Under the pieces are notes generated by a model. The model ran no database searches. It had not been told where the DNA came from and saw only the letters and a program-made list of their open reading frames with translations. Below are positions 26,696-41,011 of a stretch of 64,000 bases of DNA, one piece after another. Origin of the DNA: Chelatococcus composti (GTDB lineage: Bacteria; Pseudomonadota; Alphaproteobacteria; Rhizobiales; Beijerinckiaceae); contig NZ_JACHEH010000002.1 in NCBI RefSeq assembly GCF_014201415.1, positions 124,001-188,000 of the forward strand. Reading direction: 5' to 3'. The first letter of the stretch is position 1, and each line of letters opens with the position of its first letter. Made by a program: the position numbers and the translations under genes.

Positions 26696-27124
26696 TCAGG
26701 CTTCTTCGTCATTGTCGCCCGCACCTTCGGGACGGGCGAGGTCCCTGCGGACCTTCTCGCTCTGCAGGAGCGTGTCGATCCGCTGCGCCTCGTCGAAGCT
26801 CTCGTCGAGACGAAAGCGCACGTCGGGCGCGAACTTGAGGTTGACGCGGCGCGCCAGCTCCCCGCGCAGGAAGCGCCGGTTGCGGTCGAGCGCGGCCAGC
26901 ACCTCCTTGGCGTCCTGCCCGCCCAGCGGCATCACGAAGATCGTCGCTAGCCTGAGGTCGGGGCTCATGCGCACTTCCGGCACGGTGATGACGTGCGAGG
27001 TCAGCACCTCGTCCATCACCTCGCCGCGGGCGAGGATGTCGGCAAGGGCGTGACGCACCGCCTCGCCGACACGCAACTGGCGCTGGGACGGCCCGGCGCC
27101 CTTGTCGAAACGTGATTTGGCCAT
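26696..27124 (-). CDS. rbfA: ribosome-binding factor A
   Basis: A 142-residue KH-fold protein that helps mature the 30S subunit and process 16S rRNA. Typical stretches are [36 protein letters not shown] and [21 protein letters not shown]. The ATG at 27124 is preceded by a ggaagaag box; the frame is open upstream but reads as non-family sequence. It lies 149 bases after infB and 20 bases before truB. Confidence 0.94.
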   Translation of the reverse strand: MAKSRFDKGAGPSQRQLRVGEAVRHALADILARGEVMDEVLTSHVITVPEVRMSPDLRLATIFVMPLGGQDAKEVLAALDRNRRFLRGELARRVNLKFAPDVRFRLDESFDEAQRIDTLLQSEKVRRDLARPEGAGDNDEEA

Positions 27125-27273
27125 GTCTTCTTCCCGGGATCGGACCGGGTCCTGCGGCCTTGCGGCCGATTGCAACGACACGCCCGCACCGCGACCGGGA
27201 AGGCCGCGGGGCGTGCGCCGGCATGCGCCGGCCGGGACGGGCCCGGCCTGCAAACATGCCTCCTACGCAGCCC

Positions 27274-29949
27274 TCAGAGCGTGCGCTTCACTTCCTCGAC
27301 GCGGTAGCACTCGATGATGTCGCCGACGCGCATGTCCTGGTAGTTCTCGAAGGCCATGCCGCATTCCTGACCGGCGACAACCTCCTTCACGTCGTCCTTG
27401 AAGCGCTTGAGCTGGCTGAGCTTGCCCTCGTGAATGACGACGTTGTCGCGGATGAGGCGCACGTTGGCCCCGCGCTGGACGACACCATCCGTGACGCGGC
27501 AGCCCGCGATCTTGCCGACCTTCGTGATGTTGAAGATCTCGAGGATCTGCGCATTGCCCAGCATGTGCTCGCGCAGCGTGGGCGCCAGCATGCCCGACAT
27601 CGCCTGCTTCACGTCATCCACGAGGTCGTAGATGATGTTGTAGTAGCGGATCTCGATGCCGAGTCGCTCGGAGGCCTCGCGCGCCTCCTTGTGGGCACGG
27701 ACGTTGAAGCCGATCACGGCCGCGCCGGAGGCTTCCGCCAGCGTCACGTCGCTCTCGGTAATGCCGCCGACACCCGCGTGGATGACACGCGCCTGCACCT
27801 CGTCGTTGCCGATCTTCTCGAGCGCACCGACGATGGCCTCGACCGAGCCCTGCACGTCGGCCTTGACGACAAGCGGGAACTCCTTGCGGCCGGCACCCTC
27901 CTTGAGATCGCGCATCATGTCGGCGAGCGAGCGGGCCTGGCTGGCGCCGCGGGCCGCCAGACGATCGCGCTTCACGCGCTCGCGGTAGCCGGTGATCTCG
28001 CGGGCGCGGGCCTCGGAGTCGACCACCGCGACGCGGTCGCCCGCCTCGGGCGTGCCGTTGAAGCCGAGCACCTCGACCGGCACCGACGGGCCGGCCTCCT
28101 TGAGCTGCCCGCCGTTGTCGGCCACGAGCGCGCGCACCTTGCCCCATTCGGAGCCGGCAACGACGATGTCGCCGACGCGCAGCGTGCCGCGCTGCACGAG
28201 CACGGTGGCGACCGGACCACGGCCGCGGTCGAGCTTCGCCTCGATGACGGTGCCTTCGGCGGCGCGGTTGGGGTTGGCCTTGAGCTCGAGGATCTCGGCC
28301 TGGAGCTGCAGGCTCTCGAGCAGCTTGTCGAGATTGGCGCCCGTCTTGGCCGACACCTCAACCTCGAGCGTCTCGCCGCCCATCGATTCCACCACCACCT
28401 CGTGCTGGAGCAGCTCCGTTCGCACGCGCTGGGGATTGGCCTCGGGCTTATCGATCTTGTTGATCGCCACGATCATCGGCACGCCGGCGGCCTTGGCGTG
28501 GTTAATGGCCTCGATCGTCTGCGGCATGACGCCGTCATCGGCCGCCACGACGAGCACGACGATGTCCGTCACCTTGGCGCCGCGGGCACGCATGGCCGTG
28601 AAAGCGGCGTGGCCGGGCGTGTCGATGAAGGTGATCTTGCCGCCGAGCGGCGAGGTCACCTGGTAGGCACCGATGTGCTGCGTGATGCCGCCAGCCTCGC
28701 CGGAGACGACGTTGGTCTTGCGGATGGCGTCGAGCAGCGAGGTCTTGCCGTGGTCGACGTGACCCATGATGGTCACGACCGGCGGGCGCGGCTCGAGCGT
28801 GCCCTCCGGATCCGGCTCGTCGAACAGCCCCTCCTCGACGTCCGCCTCGGAAACACGCTTGACGGTGTGGCCCATCTCCTCGGCGATGAGCTGCGCCGTA
28901 TCGGCGTCGATCACATCCGTGATCTTCATCATCTGCCCCTGCTTCATCAGCAGGCGGATGACGTCCACGGCCCGCTCCGACATGCGGTTGGCGAGCTCCT
29001 GGATGGTGATCGTCTCCGGGAGGATGACCTCGCGGCTGATCTTCTCCTTCGGCTCGTTGTGGCTGTGGCCCTTCATGCGCTGCAGGCGGCGGCGGAAGGC
29101 AGCGGCCGAATGGGTGCGCTCCTCGTCTCCGGCCGTCAGGGCAGCAGTCACCGTCAGGCGCCCGCGGCGACGCTCCTCGCCTCCGCCACGGCTCGGCTTG
29201 GGAGCCGGCGCAGCGGCCGGACGCGGCGCAGCCCCGGGGGAGCGGCGCGGCGCGCGGCCGTCGTCGTCGTCCGCAACGGCACGGCCCGCCGGCCCACCGG
29301 CGGGACGGCGCGCCTCGGCCGGGGTCGCGGGACGCATCTCGCCGCGCGGCGCAGCGGCGGCGGCACCCGACGCCTCGGCGGCAGCCGGACGCTCCTCCGT
29401 CCCCAGGCGGCGAGCCGCCTCTTCCTCGGCCTTGCGCTTGCGCTCCTCGTCGAGGCGGCGACGCTCCTCTTCCTCGCGCTTGCGGGCTTCGGCAGCCTCG
29501 CGCTCGCGGCGTTCCTGCTCCTCACGCTCGGCGCGGCGGCGCGCCTCTTCCTCGGCGCGCTTGCGCTCCTCGATCTCGCGGCGCTTTGCATCCTGCAGGG
29601 CCTGCAGGCGCGCATCGCGCTCTTCCTCGGTGAGCGAGCGCAGGACGACGCCGGACGGACGCGGCGCAGACTGCCCACGGCCCTGCGCCGGACGGCCACC
29701 CTGCGGCGCGGGCGCAGCCGGCCGCTGAGCCGGCGCGGCGGGCGCCGCGGCCTGCGGCTGCGCCGGAGCCGGCTGCTCGCCACCGGGCCCGATGACGCGA
29801 CGCTTCACCTTCTCGACCACCACGGCCTTCGAACGGCCGTGGGAGAAGCTCTGGCGCACCACGCCCTGTTCGACGGGGCGCTTCAGCGTGAGCGTCTTCG
29901 ACGGCGTCACGCTCAGCGTCTTGTCGGTCGGGTTTTTCGTGTCACTCAT
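27274..29949 (-). CDS. infB: translation initiation factor IF-2
   Basis: An 891-residue GTPase that brings initiator tRNA to the 30S subunit. The first 300 residues are low-complexity, rich in Arg/Glu/Ala, with an IF2 N-terminal segment. The G domain has GHVDHGKT (residues 396-403), [19 protein letters not shown] and NKID. Domains II-IV follow, including the C-terminal initiator-tRNA-binding part ending near [15 protein letters not shown]. Its start overlaps the ylxR-like stop by eight bases. Confidence 0.96.
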   Translation of the reverse strand: MSDTKNPTDKTLSVTPSKTLTLKRPVEQGVVRQSFSHGRSKAVVVEKVKRRVIGPGGEQPAPAQPQAAAPAAPAQRPAAPAPQGGRPAQGRGQSAPRPSGVVLRSLTEEERDARLQALQDAKRREIEERKRAEEEARRRAEREEQERREREAAEARKREEEERRRLDEERKRKAEEEAARRLGTEERPAAAEASGAAAAAPRGEMRPATPAEARRPAGGPAGRAVADDDDGRAPRRSPGAAPRPAAAPAPKPSRGGGEERRRGRLTVTAALTAGDEERTHSAAAFRRRLQRMKGHSHNEPKEKISREVILPETITIQELANRMSERAVDVIRLLMKQGQMMKITDVIDADTAQLIAEEMGHTVKRVSEADVEEGLFDEPDPEGTLEPRPPVVTIMGHVDHGKTSLLDAIRKTNVVSGEAGGITQHIGAYQVTSPLGGKITFIDTPGHAAFTAMRARGAKVTDIVVLVVAADDGVMPQTIEAINHAKAAGVPMIVAINKIDKPEANPQRVRTELLQHEVVVESMGGETLEVEVSAKTGANLDKLLESLQLQAEILELKANPNRAAEGTVIEAKLDRGRGPVATVLVQRGTLRVGDIVVAGSEWGKVRALVADNGGQLKEAGPSVPVEVLGFNGTPEAGDRVAVVDSEARAREITGYRERVKRDRLAARGASQARSLADMMRDLKEGAGRKEFPLVVKADVQGSVEAIVGALEKIGNDEVQARVIHAGVGGITESDVTLAEASGAAVIGFNVRAHKEAREASERLGIEIRYYNIIYDLVDDVKQAMSGMLAPTLREHMLGNAQILEIFNITKVGKIAGCRVTDGVVQRGANVRLIRDNVVIHEGKLSQLKRFKDDVKEVVAGQECGMAFENYQDMRVGDIIECYRVEEVKRTL

Positions 29950-30640
29950 TCGGCTCGAATCCTGCGCCTACGTGTTTGTCCAAATCTCGCTCGTGCGGCA
30001 CGCCCGGGGCCTCGTCCCCCGGCGGTGTGCCGCCTTCTCCATTGCGGTAGCGCGCCAGCCGGCGCCACCGCGCAAGAAATCCCTCGCTGCCCGGCCCGGC
30101 GATCAGGGCAGCATGTATCACATGTGAGCGCCCCAATGCCAAATCCAAATCGTGGCCCGCAAAAACTTCGACCACGTCGACCTCCGCGGCGCGCTCGCCG
30201 AACCCGCGGAAAAGCGCCTGCGCGATCTTGCGCCGCCCGTCAGCCGCGGCCTCCGCGGCGTGGATGACGGCCCTGACGCGCCCGGCTGCCGCCGCCTCTT
30301 CCACCTTGCCGAAGCCGGTCACCACGAGGCCCGCCTTGTTGGCGAGGGCAAGCGCCTGCACGCTGTCGCGCCGCAGAAGCTCCTCCACGTCATCGGCCAG
30401 GGTCGCGGGTACCGTGACCTGCGCCTTGAGCCCCCGGGCGAAAGCCTTGCGGCGGACGGCCTCGGCCACCAGTGCACGGCTGGCGCCGACCCAAACGCCA
30501 CGCCCGGGCAGCTTACGGCGCAAATCGGGCACGATCGTGCCGTCCGGCGCCGCGACGAAGCGGATCATCTCGTCCGGGTCGCGCTCGGCCCGCGTCACGA
30601 TGCAGCGCCGGTGCGGCCCTTCGTCCCTCCTACGCGGCAC
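29942..30640 (-). CDS. YlxR-type RNA-binding protein (DUF448, extended)
   Basis: A 232-residue protein. The first 85 residues are the YlxR/DUF448 fold ([19 protein letters not shown], then [18 protein letters not shown], then KAFARGLK). The next part (about 90-190) resembles an L7Ae-type RNA-binding domain ([21 protein letters not shown]). This fused form is usual in alphaproteobacteria. The role is unclear; homologues sit between nusA and infB and are thought to bind RNA or affect translation genes. It lies 39 bases after nusA and overlaps infB by eight bases. Confidence 0.88.
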   Translation of the reverse strand: MPRRRDEGPHRRCIVTRAERDPDEMIRFVAAPDGTIVPDLRRKLPGRGVWVGASRALVAEAVRRKAFARGLKAQVTVPATLADDVEELLRRDSVQALALANKAGLVVTGFGKVEEAAAAGRVRAVIHAAEAAADGRRKIAQALFRGFGERAAEVDVVEVFAGHDLDLALGRSHVIHAALIAGPGSEGFLARWRRLARYRNGEGGTPPGDEAPGVPHERDLDKHVGAGFEPNE

Positions 30641-30679
30641 GTCCCACTCCTCGAGCGACCGGCCCGCACCTGCCCGGCG

Positions 30680-32284
30680 TCAGCCTTCCTGCGCCGGCGC
30701 GTCAGCCTCAACTTCGTCCTCGTCCTCGTCCTCGTCCTGCGGCTCGATCCAGCCCGCCTTGACGCGCGCGGACATGATCATGTCCTCGGCCTGCTGGCGC
30801 GAGACCTCGAACTCGTCGAGGATGCCCTTGTGGCGCGTCGTCTCGGAGCCGTTGCGCTCGGTCCAGCCGGCGAGCTCGTCCGTCGCGCAGCCGGCCAGAT
30901 CCTCGATCGTCTTGATGCCGTTCTCGCCGAAGGCGACGAGCATCGCCGTCGTCACGCCGTCGATCTCGCGCAGCTCGTCCGAGACGCCGAGCTGCCGGCG
31001 CCGGGCGTCAAGCTCGGCCTCGCGCTTGGCGAGATATTCCTGGGCGCGGGTCTGGAGCTCCTGCGCCGTCTCCTCGTCGAAGCCCTCGATGGTCGACAGC
31101 TCCGGTAGGTCGACGTAGGCGATCTCCTCAACCGAGCTGAAGCCCTCGGAAGCAAGCAGCTGGCCGACGACTTCGTCGACGTCGAGCGCCTCCATGAACA
31201 GCTTGGTGCGCTCGGCAAACTCCTTCTGACGGCGCTCCGACTCCTCGGCCTCGGTGAGGATGTCGATATCCCAGCCGGTGAGCTGTGAGGCGAGGCGCAC
31301 GTTCTGGCCGCGGCGGCCGATGGCAAGCGACAGCTGCTCGTCGGGCACCACCACCTCGATGCGCTCGGAATCCTCGTCGAGCACCACCTTGACCACCTCG
31401 GCCGGCTGCAGCGCGTTGACGATGAAGGTGGCTGCGTCAGGCGACCAGGGAATGATGTCGATCTTCTCGCCCTGCAGCTCCTGCACCACGGCCTGGACGC
31501 GCGAGCCGCGCATGCCGACGCAGGCGCCGACAGGGTCGATGGAACTGTCGCGCGAGATCACCGCGATCTTGGCACGCGAGCCCGGATCGCGGGCCACCGC
31601 CTTCACCTCGACGATGCCGTCGTAGATCTCCGGCACCTCCTGGGCGAAGAGCTTCGCCATGAACTGCGGGTGCGTGCGCGACAGGAAGATCTGCGGGCCG
31701 CGCGTCTCGCGGCGCACGTCGTAGAGATAGGCGCGGATGCGGTCGCCGGGGCGGAACGTCTCGCGCGGGATCAGCTCGTCACGGCGCACGATCGCCTCGC
31801 CGCGCCCGAGATCAACGATGACGTTGCCGTATTCGACGCGCTTGACCGTGCCATTGACGATCTCGCCGATGCGGTCCTTGTACTCCTCGTACTGCCGGTC
31901 GCGCTCGGCCTCGCGCACCTTCTGCACGATGACCTGCTTGGCCGACTGGGCGGCGATGCGGCCGAAGTCGAAGGGCGGCAGGGTGTCGGCGATGACGTCG
32001 CCGATCTGCGCGGCCGGGTTGTGACGACGGGCATCCTCGAGGCTGATCTGCGTCGCCATGTCCTCGACGTTCTCAACCACCTGGAGGTGGCGCGCCAGCC
32101 TGAGCTCACCCGTGCGCGGATTGATCTCGGCGTGGATGTCCGTCTCGGCCCCATAGCGCGAGCGCGCCGCCTTGGCGATCGCATCCTCCATCGCCGCAAG
32201 CACGATGGAACGGTCAATCACCTTTTCGCGTGCAACCGCATCCGCGATCTGCAAAAGCTCGAGCCTGTTGGCGCTGACGGCCAT
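30680..32284 (-). CDS. nusA: transcription termination/antitermination factor NusA
   Basis: A 534-residue RNA polymerase-binding factor. The N-terminal domain (1-125) is followed by S1 (about 130-200), two KH domains (for example [16 protein letters not shown]) and C-terminal helix-hairpin-helix acidic repeats (about 350-500), ending in an Asp/Glu-rich tail. It controls pausing, intrinsic termination and antitermination. The ATG at 32284 ([17 protein letters not shown]) is the family start. It lies 84 bases after rimP. A terminator in the operon leader may be its own target. Confidence 0.96.
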   Translation of the reverse strand: MAVSANRLELLQIADAVAREKVIDRSIVLAAMEDAIAKAARSRYGAETDIHAEINPRTGELRLARHLQVVENVEDMATQISLEDARRHNPAAQIGDVIADTLPPFDFGRIAAQSAKQVIVQKVREAERDRQYEEYKDRIGEIVNGTVKRVEYGNVIVDLGRGEAIVRRDELIPRETFRPGDRIRAYLYDVRRETRGPQIFLSRTHPQFMAKLFAQEVPEIYDGIVEVKAVARDPGSRAKIAVISRDSSIDPVGACVGMRGSRVQAVVQELQGEKIDIIPWSPDAATFIVNALQPAEVVKVVLDEDSERIEVVVPDEQLSLAIGRRGQNVRLASQLTGWDIDILTEAEESERRQKEFAERTKLFMEALDVDEVVGQLLASEGFSSVEEIAYVDLPELSTIEGFDEETAQELQTRAQEYLAKREAELDARRRQLGVSDELREIDGVTTAMLVAFGENGIKTIEDLAGCATDELAGWTERNGSETTRHKGILDEFEVSRQQAEDMIMSARVKAGWIEPQDEDEDEDEVEADAPAQEG

Positions 32285-32368
32285 GTCCGTCACTCCTCCT
32301 CCTGATGCCCCGCCGCCCGGCATGCACCGGCCAGCAGGATGAAATGCGTTGCCGCAGCACAGCCGCGG

Positions 32369-32965
32369 CTAGTTGATTGCGTCCCCGGTATCGTCTTCCA
32401 CCTCGCCGGCATCCTCGCCCACCCGGGCGGCCTTGGCACGACGCAGCGCCTCGGTGATCAGGGCGTCTGTGAGGACGAGCCGTGCCTCGGCGATGTCAGC
32501 GAGCGCGATCGCCACCTCAGCCTCTTCATCCGGCTTGGCGTCACCGCGCTTCAGCCTGACGCTGCCGTCGGCCAACCCCAGAAGGATACCACGAAAACGC
32601 TTGCGGCCGCAGACCGGCAGGCTCGTCTCGATCTTGGCCTCGTGGCCGCTCCAGCGCTCGAAATCGGAGGCGCGCACCAGCGGCCGGTCGATGCCGGGCG
32701 AGGAAATCTCGAGGTGGTAGGCACCCTGGATCGGATCCTCGAGGTCGAGCACCGGCGAGACGCCGCGGCTCACGATCTCGCAATCGTCAACCGTCATCGT
32801 GCCGTCCGGCCGCTCGGCCATGATCTGCACGGTGCAGCCGTTCTGCCCCGTCACCTTGACGCGCACGAGCCGGTAGCCGAGGTCCGCGAGCACGGGCGAG
32901 ACGATCGCGGCGACGCGCGCGGCAACGCCCGTCTCCTCGATGATCCGGGCCTCGTCCTGCTCCAT
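32369..32965 (-). CDS. rimP: ribosome maturation factor RimP
   Basis: A 198-residue protein needed for 30S subunit maturation. Family stretches are [38 protein letters not shown] and [23 protein letters not shown]. The C-terminal 40 residues are an extra acidic tail. The ATG at 32965 has a ggagg box upstream (ctggaggagccgcacc). It is the first gene of the operon, about 140 bases downstream of the predicted transcription start. Confidence 0.95.
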   Translation of the reverse strand: MEQDEARIIEETGVAARVAAIVSPVLADLGYRLVRVKVTGQNGCTVQIMAERPDGTMTVDDCEIVSRGVSPVLDLEDPIQGAYHLEISSPGIDRPLVRASDFERWSGHEAKIETSLPVCGRKRFRGILLGLADGSVRLKRGDAKPDEEAEVAIALADIAEARLVLTDALITEALRRAKAARVGEDAGEVEDDTGDAIN

Positions 32966-33037
32966 GGTGCGGCTCCTCCAGCCGATGGCGCCGCCCTGTA
33001 AGGGGCCGCGCAGCAAATGATGCCGACGCCCAGAACG

Positions 33038-33066
33038 AAAAAGAGCGGACCCGGCGGGGCCCACTC
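33038..33066 (-). terminator. leader terminator / attenuator before rimP-nusA
   Basis: On the minus strand a 10-bp stem (GAGTGGGCCC with GGGTCCGCTC, loop CGCC, two G-U pairs) is followed by TTTTT. It lies between the predicted promoter (33110-33138) and the rimP start, so it should stop the operon's own transcripts unless bypassed. A small hairpin GGTTC-N4-GAACC (33073-33086) sits just upstream of it. It could also end read-through from the upstream gene on the same strand. Confidence 0.6.
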
Positions 33067-33109
33067 CGTCACGGTTCCATCGAACCATTCTGGATGTCAG
33101 GATGGCCGC

Positions 33110-33138
33110 AACATAATCGCGCTGCCGCGCCGGCGCAA
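33110..33138 (-). promoter_or_regulatory. promoter of the rimP-nusA-infB operon
   Basis: On the minus strand TTGCGC (33133-33138), a 17-base spacer and TATGTT (33110-33115) form a good sigma-70-type promoter. Transcription would start near 33103 and give a leader of about 140 bases containing a terminator hairpin. Confidence 0.55.
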
Positions 33139-33166
33139 GTCCCGCCGGCTGAAAAGGCCGCCGCCC

Positions 33167-33790
33167 CTAGAGCAGGCCCGCCGGCCGCTCACCCGTGGCC
33201 CAGGCGAGCGCCTGCTCCAGCCGGTCGTTGCCCCAGAACATCTCGCCGTCGGCGCACAGGAAGGTCGGCGCGCCGAAGATGCCGCGCGTGCGCGCCTCCT
33301 CCGTCTCGGCCCGCAGGCGGGACTTCACCGCAGCAGCCTGCGCCGAGGACACGGTGGACGCCACGTCGACGCCAAGCTCGCGCAGGATGTCGCTGATGAC
33401 GGTGATGTCCGAGATCGAGCGCCCCTCGCCGAACTCGGCCGCGAAGACAGCGCGCGTGAAGGCGGATGCCAGCCCCTTCTCCCGCAGCGCGAGCGCGAGC
33501 CGCGCCGCCGTGAGGCTGTTCTGCGGGAAGGGGTCGGGCCGCTTCAGGGGAAGCGCGAGCCGCGCCGCCTCGCGCGTCACGTCCCGCCACATGTAGCGCC
33601 CCTTGCTCGGAAAGAGGTTGAAGGGCGAGGATGCCCAGCCCTGCCCGGCGAAGATGGGCCCGAGCAGGAAGGGCCGCCACCGGATCTCCACGCCCGCCGC
33701 CTCGGCCAGCGGCTCGATGCGCATGGCGGCGAGATAGGAATAGGGCGAGGCAAAATCGTACCAGAAGTCGAGAACAGGACGCTGGGGCAC
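33167..33790 (-). CDS. DsbA-fold 2-hydroxychromene-2-carboxylate isomerase-like protein
   Basis: A protein of about 207 residues with the kappa-GST/DsbA fold. It opens [18 protein letters not shown], where the Ser-Pro of the HCCA isomerase group replaces the CxxC of DsbA. Later signatures are [10 protein letters not shown]-like ([10 protein letters not shown]) and [23 protein letters not shown] near the end. The family isomerises aromatic ring-cleavage products with glutathione, but many members have unknown substrates, and no aromatic pathway is nearby. The GTG at 33790 gives the usual length; an ATG at 33880 would add 30 non-conserved basic residues. Confidence 0.8.
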   Translation of the reverse strand: MPQRPVLDFWYDFASPYSYLAAMRIEPLAEAAGVEIRWRPFLLGPIFAGQGWASSPFNLFPSKGRYMWRDVTREAARLALPLKRPDPFPQNSLTAARLALALREKGLASAFTRAVFAAEFGEGRSISDITVISDILRELGVDVASTVSSAQAAAVKSRLRAETEEARTRGIFGAPTFLCADGEMFWGNDRLEQALAWATGERPAGLL

Positions 33791-33904
33791 GGACAACTCG
33801 AAACGCTGGAGGGGGGAAGCGGAAAGCGGCCTTCCCCTCGCCCACAATCGCGGCTTTCGCGTGGCAGGGGCGCGGCTCATCCGACAGTCCCCACTATCCA
33901 CGGC

Positions 33905-33932
33905 TTGCACCCGGCCGCAGCCTCACTATAGT
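33905..33932 (+). promoter_or_regulatory. promoter of argG
   Basis: TTGCAC (33905-33910), a 16-base spacer and TATAGT (33927-33932), ending 64 bases before the argG ATG. Both hexamers are close to the vegetative consensus. Confidence 0.5.
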
Positions 33933-33996
33933 CCGGCCGCTTTCACTGCTTCATGGCGGCAGCGGCCGCTCCCACGAGCCTCACGAGTCCCCGATC

Positions 33997-35229
<1,233 letters not shown>

Positions 35230-35251
35230 GCCCCTCCCCCCAAACGTGACG

Positions 35252-35279
35252 AAAAGGCCGGGCATGCCCCGGCCTTTTT
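35252..35279 (+). terminator. intrinsic terminator of argG
   Basis: AAAAGGCCGGG-N5-CCCGGCCTTTTT: an 11-bp stem with a terminal uridine run, 22 bases after the argG stop. Confidence 0.85.
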
Positions 35280-35350
35280 CGTGGGCGCTGCACTGCACCA
35301 TGGGCTTTCGTTGACAACGGGGGGCAAAAGGCCGAGTCTCGCGCCCGTTC

Positions 35351-37362
<2,012 letters not shown>

Positions 37363-37373
37363 CCCGAGCGAAA

Positions 37374-37398
37374 CGCGGGGCGGCGATGCTGCCCCGCG
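37374..37398 (+). terminator. hairpin after thiC
   Basis: CGCGGGGC-N9-GCCCCGCG, an 8-bp GC stem 11 bases after the thiC stop. It lacks a uridine run, so it is a weak terminator or a 3'-end stabiliser. A TTGACA follows at 37401-37406. Confidence 0.4.
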
Positions 37399-37470
37399 AC
37401 TTGACACCGGCAGCGCCGCTGCCACAAAGCCCTCGACGAATTCCGCCGAGGAAAGAGCCGAGGAACAGCC

Positions 37471-38313
37471 ATGACGCACGCCGATCTCGCCACCACCATC
37501 GACAGCGCCTGGGAGGAGCGGGCCGGCATCTCGCCTGCGACGCGCGGCCCCGTGCGCGAGGCGGTGGAGACGGCGCTTGCCCTGCTCGATTCCGGCAAGG
37601 CGCGCGTCGCCGAGAAGGTGGACGGCACCTGGCAGGTCAACCAGTGGCTCAAGAAGGCGGTGCTCCTCTCCTTCCGCCTCAACGACATGTCCGTCATCCC
37701 GGGCGGGCCGGGCAAGGCCACGTGGTGGGACAAGGTGCCCTCCAAGTTCGACGGCTGGGGTGAGGCCGAGTTCAAGGCGGCCGGCTTCCGCGCCGTGCCC
37801 AACTGCACCGTGCGCCGCGGCGCCTACATCGCCCCCGGCGTCGTGCTGATGCCCTCCTTCGTCAACCTCGGCGCCTATGTCGACGAGGGCACCATGGTCG
37901 ACACCTGGGCGACGGTCGGCTCCTGCGCGCAGATCGGCAAGAACGTGCACCTGTCCGGCGGTGCCGGCATCGGCGGCGTGCTGGAGCCCCTGCAGGCCGG
38001 CCCGGTCGTCATCGAGGACAACTGCTTCATCGGCGCCCGCTCCGAGGTGGTGGAGGGCGTCATCGTCGGCGAGGGCTCGGTCCTCTCCATGGGCGTCTTC
38101 ATCGGTGCCTCGACCAAGATCATCGACCGCACCACGGGCGAGGTCTTCGTCGGCCGCGTGCCGCCCTACTCCGTCGTCGTGCCCGGCACCCTGCCCGGCA
38201 AGCCGCTGCCCGACGGCACGCCCGGCCCCTCGCTCTACTGCGCCGTCATCGTCAAGCGCGTCGATGCCCAGACGAGGGCGAAGACGAGCATCAACGAGCT
38301 CCTGCGCGACTGA
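37471..38313 (+). CDS. dapD: 2,3,4,5-tetrahydropyridine-2,6-dicarboxylate N-succinyltransferase
   Basis: A 280-residue enzyme of the succinylase branch of diaminopimelate/lysine synthesis. An N-terminal helical domain (1-100) precedes a left-handed beta-helix of hexapeptide repeats (about 105-235: [23 protein letters not shown], in which the repeats can be counted). The family block [20 protein letters not shown] is present. A -35-like TTGACA at 37401 may be its promoter, though no good -10 follows. dapE lies 117 bases downstream on the same strand. Confidence 0.96.
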   Translation: MTHADLATTIDSAWEERAGISPATRGPVREAVETALALLDSGKARVAEKVDGTWQVNQWLKKAVLLSFRLNDMSVIPGGPGKATWWDKVPSKFDGWGEAEFKAAGFRAVPNCTVRRGAYIAPGVVLMPSFVNLGAYVDEGTMVDTWATVGSCAQIGKNVHLSGGAGIGGVLEPLQAGPVVIEDNCFIGARSEVVEGVIVGEGSVLSMGVFIGASTKIIDRTTGEVFVGRVPPYSVVVPGTLPGKPLPDGTPGPSLYCAVIVKRVDAQTRAKTSINELLRD

Positions 38314-38430
38314 GGCTGCCCCGGCGGCCCTGCCGGCCAAGGCCGCAGGACAGGCGCAAGACATCCCGCGTCCCTGGCGGGCAGGCCGGCTCCGCCCGGC
38401 CGGCACCGGGCGCCATCCCGCGAGGCTTCC

Positions 38431-39594
38431 ATGACCCACGCCGACCCTGTTGCGCTCGCCCAGACGCTGATCCGCTGCCCGTCGGTCACGCCCGCCGAGG
38501 CCGGGGCGCTCGCCTTTTGCGAGGCCGTGCTTGCCGAGGCGGGCTTCTCCACCGAGCGCGTCACCTTCTCGGCACCCGGTACGCCGGACGTCGAGAACCT
38601 CTATGCGCGCTACGGCACGGGGGCGCCCTTCCTCCTCTTCGCCGGCCACACCGACGTCGTGCCGCCGGGCGACGAGAGCCGCTGGCGGCATCCCCCCTTC
38701 TCCGGCACCGTCGAGAACGGTGTCCTCTACGGGCGGGGCGCCTGCGACATGAAGGGCGGCGTCGCCGCCATGCTCGCGGCGGCGATCCGCTTCGTCCGCG
38801 CCAATCCCGGCTTCTCCGGCTCCATCGGCTTCCTGCTGACCGGCGACGAGGAGGGGCCGGCTGTCAACGGCACCGTCAGGCTGCTCGAATGGGCGAGGGC
38901 GCGGGGCGAGCGCTTCGACCACTGCATCCTCGGGGAGCCGACGAACCCCAAGCACCTCGGCGACATGATCAAGATTGGCCGGCGAGGCTCGCTGACCGGC
39001 CACCTGACAGTGCACGGCCGGCAGGGGCACGTCGCCTATCCGCACCTCGCCGACAACCCGGTCCATGGCATGGTGCGCCTCGTCTCGGCGCTGCTCGCCG
39101 AGCCGCTCGACGCCGGCACGGCCCATTTCGCGCCGTCGAACCTCGAGATGACAACGCTCGACGTGGGCAACCCGGCGTCCAATGTCATCCCGGCCGAGGC
39201 GCGGGCGACGTTCAACATCCGCTTCAACGACACCTGGCAGCCCGAGACACTCGCGGCCGAGATCAGACGCCGCCTTGCCGCGGCGGCCGGCGACGCCATC
39301 CGCTACGACGTCGTCTTCGCGCCGACCAACGCGACCGCCTTCGTGACGGAGCCGGGCGACTTCGTCACCCTGGTGCAGGATGCGGTGGAGGCCCATACCG
39401 GCCGGCGGCCGGCGCTCTCGACCACGGGCGGCACGTCCGACGCGCGCTTCATCAAGGACTACTGCCCGGTGATCGAATACGGCCTCGTGGGCGAGACCAT
39501 GCACCAGGTCGACGAATGCGTCCGGGTCAGCGACCTCGAGGCACTCACGGCCATCTACGAGACGGTGCTCGCGCGTTACTTCATGCCGGCGTGA
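38431..39594 (+). CDS. dapE: succinyl-diaminopimelate desuccinylase
   Basis: A 387-residue M20-family zinc hydrolase that removes succinate from N-succinyl-LL-diaminopimelate. Metal and catalytic residues are visible: H73 and D75 in FAGHTDVVP, the bridging Asp in GACDMKGG, the Glu pair in TGDEEGPA and a His in [15 protein letters not shown] dimerisation lid occupies the middle third. It completes the step two reactions after DapD, encoded just upstream. The start at 38431 has only a modest ribosome-binding site (cgaggcttcc). Confidence 0.96.
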   Translation: MTHADPVALAQTLIRCPSVTPAEAGALAFCEAVLAEAGFSTERVTFSAPGTPDVENLYARYGTGAPFLLFAGHTDVVPPGDESRWRHPPFSGTVENGVLYGRGACDMKGGVAAMLAAAIRFVRANPGFSGSIGFLLTGDEEGPAVNGTVRLLEWARARGERFDHCILGEPTNPKHLGDMIKIGRRGSLTGHLTVHGRQGHVAYPHLADNPVHGMVRLVSALLAEPLDAGTAHFAPSNLEMTTLDVGNPASNVIPAEARATFNIRFNDTWQPETLAAEIRRRLAAAAGDAIRYDVVFAPTNATAFVTEPGDFVTLVQDAVEAHTGRRPALSTTGGTSDARFIKDYCPVIEYGLVGETMHQVDECVRVSDLEALTAIYETVLARYFMPA

Positions 39595-39685
39595 TGGCCG
39601 GAGCCGACATGGACAAGCCGGTGCGGCGCGGGCACCCTGCCCCTTCATGATTCAGCGCCGGCTGGCGCATTCCCACGAGGCGCGC

Positions 39686-41011
39686 ATGGCCTTGCTGCCG
39701 CAGGAAATCATCCGCAAGAAGCGCGACGGTGCGGCGCTCACCGAGGAGGAGATCTTCTTCCTCATCGAGGGCCTGACGGAAGGGCGCGTCACCGAGGGCC
39801 AGGCGGCGGCCTTCGCCATGGCCGTCTTCTTCCGCGGCATGAACCTCGACGAGCGCGTGGCGCTGACCGAGGCCATGACGCGCTCCGGCGACGTGCTGCG
39901 GTGGGAGCTGCCCGGCCCGGTGCTCGACAAGCATTCGACGGGCGGCGTCGGCGACACGGTGAGCCTCGCGCTTGCGCCCGCTGTCGCGGCCTGCGGCGGC
40001 TTCGTGCCGATGATCTCCGGCCGCGGCCTCGGCCACACCGGCGGCACGCTCGACAAGCTCGACTCCATCCCCGGCTACGTGTCCCAGCCCGATGCGGACA
40101 CCTTCCGCGCCGTCACGCGCAACGTCGGCTGTGCCATCATCGGCCAGACAGGCGACCTCGCGCCCGCCGACAGGCGGCTCTACGCCATCCGCGACATCAC
40201 CGGAACAGTGGAATCGATCCCGCTCATCACGGCCTCGATCCTGTCGAAGAAGCTCGCCGCCGGGCTCGAGGGCCTGGTGATGGACGTCAAGGTCGGCTCC
40301 GGGGCCTTCATGACGAGCCTGGAGCAGGCGCAGTCGCTGGCGAAGAGCCTCGTGACGGTGGCGAACCGCGCCGGCCTGCCCACGAGCGCGCTGCTCACCG
40401 ACATGGATGCGCCGCTCGCCAGCGCGGCGGGCAATGCGGTCGAGGTCGCCTATGCGGTCGACTATCTCACCGGCCGCCGGCACGAGCCGCGCTTTCATGA
40501 GGTAACCGTGCGGCTCGGCGCCGAGATGCTTTTCCTCGGCCGCATCGCCGCGAGCCCCGCCGAAGGCCGCGTGCGGATGGAGGAGGCCATCGCCAGCGGC
40601 CGCGCCGCCGAACGCTTCGGCATGATGGTGGCGGCCCTCGGCGGGCCGGCAGACATCATCGAAGCGAGCGAACGCTACCTCGCCCGTGCGCCGATCGAGC
40701 GCGCCATCCACGCACAGCGCGACGGCTTCGTCGCGTCGGTCGACACCCGCGCCGTGGGGATCGCGGTCGTCGCGCTCGGCGGCGGCCGCACACGCGCGGA
40801 AGACCCCATCGACCATGCCGTGGGCCTCACGCAGCTCGCGGGCCCCGGCGACGAGGCGGGCCCAGACCAGCCACTCGCCATCATCCACGCGCGCGACAAA
40901 AGCACGGCCGATGCGGCCGAGGCCGCCCTGCGCCGGGCCTACACGATCACCGAGGACAGGCCGGCCGCGCGCGGCATCATTCTCGAACGTATGGCGGAGC
41001 GAACGGCATGA
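39686..41011 (+). CDS. deoA: thymidine phosphorylase
   Basis: A 441-residue enzyme that splits thymidine or deoxyuridine with phosphate into base and deoxyribose-1-phosphate. Signatures are DKHSTGGVGDTVSLALAP, SGRGLGHTGGTLDKLDSIPG and MDVKVGSGAFM. The length is that of the homodimeric bacterial enzyme. The ATG at 39686 has a GAGG box six bases upstream; a start at 39647 is possible but adds non-family residues. Its product would feed deoB about 11 kb away. The stop overlaps the next gene by four bases. Confidence 0.94.
   Translation: MALLPQEIIRKKRDGAALTEEEIFFLIEGLTEGRVTEGQAAAFAMAVFFRGMNLDERVALTEAMTRSGDVLRWELPGPVLDKHSTGGVGDTVSLALAPAVAACGGFVPMISGRGLGHTGGTLDKLDSIPGYVSQPDADTFRAVTRNVGCAIIGQTGDLAPADRRLYAIRDITGTVESIPLITASILSKKLAAGLEGLVMDVKVGSGAFMTSLEQAQSLAKSLVTVANRAGLPTSALLTDMDAPLASAAGNAVEVAYAVDYLTGRRHEPRFHEVTVRLGAEMLFLGRIAASPAEGRVRMEEAIASGRAAERFGMMVAALGGPADIIEASERYLARAPIERAIHAQRDGFVASVDTRAVGIAVVALGGGRTRAEDPIDHAVGLTQLAGPGDEAGPDQPLAIIHARDKSTADAAEAALRRAYTITEDRPAARGIILERMAERTA

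Noticed and set aside
27112-30267. A 1051-codon plus-strand frame opposite infB and the YlxR-like gene
   Set aside because: It is antisense to strongly conserved genes and has no domain or ribosome-binding site.
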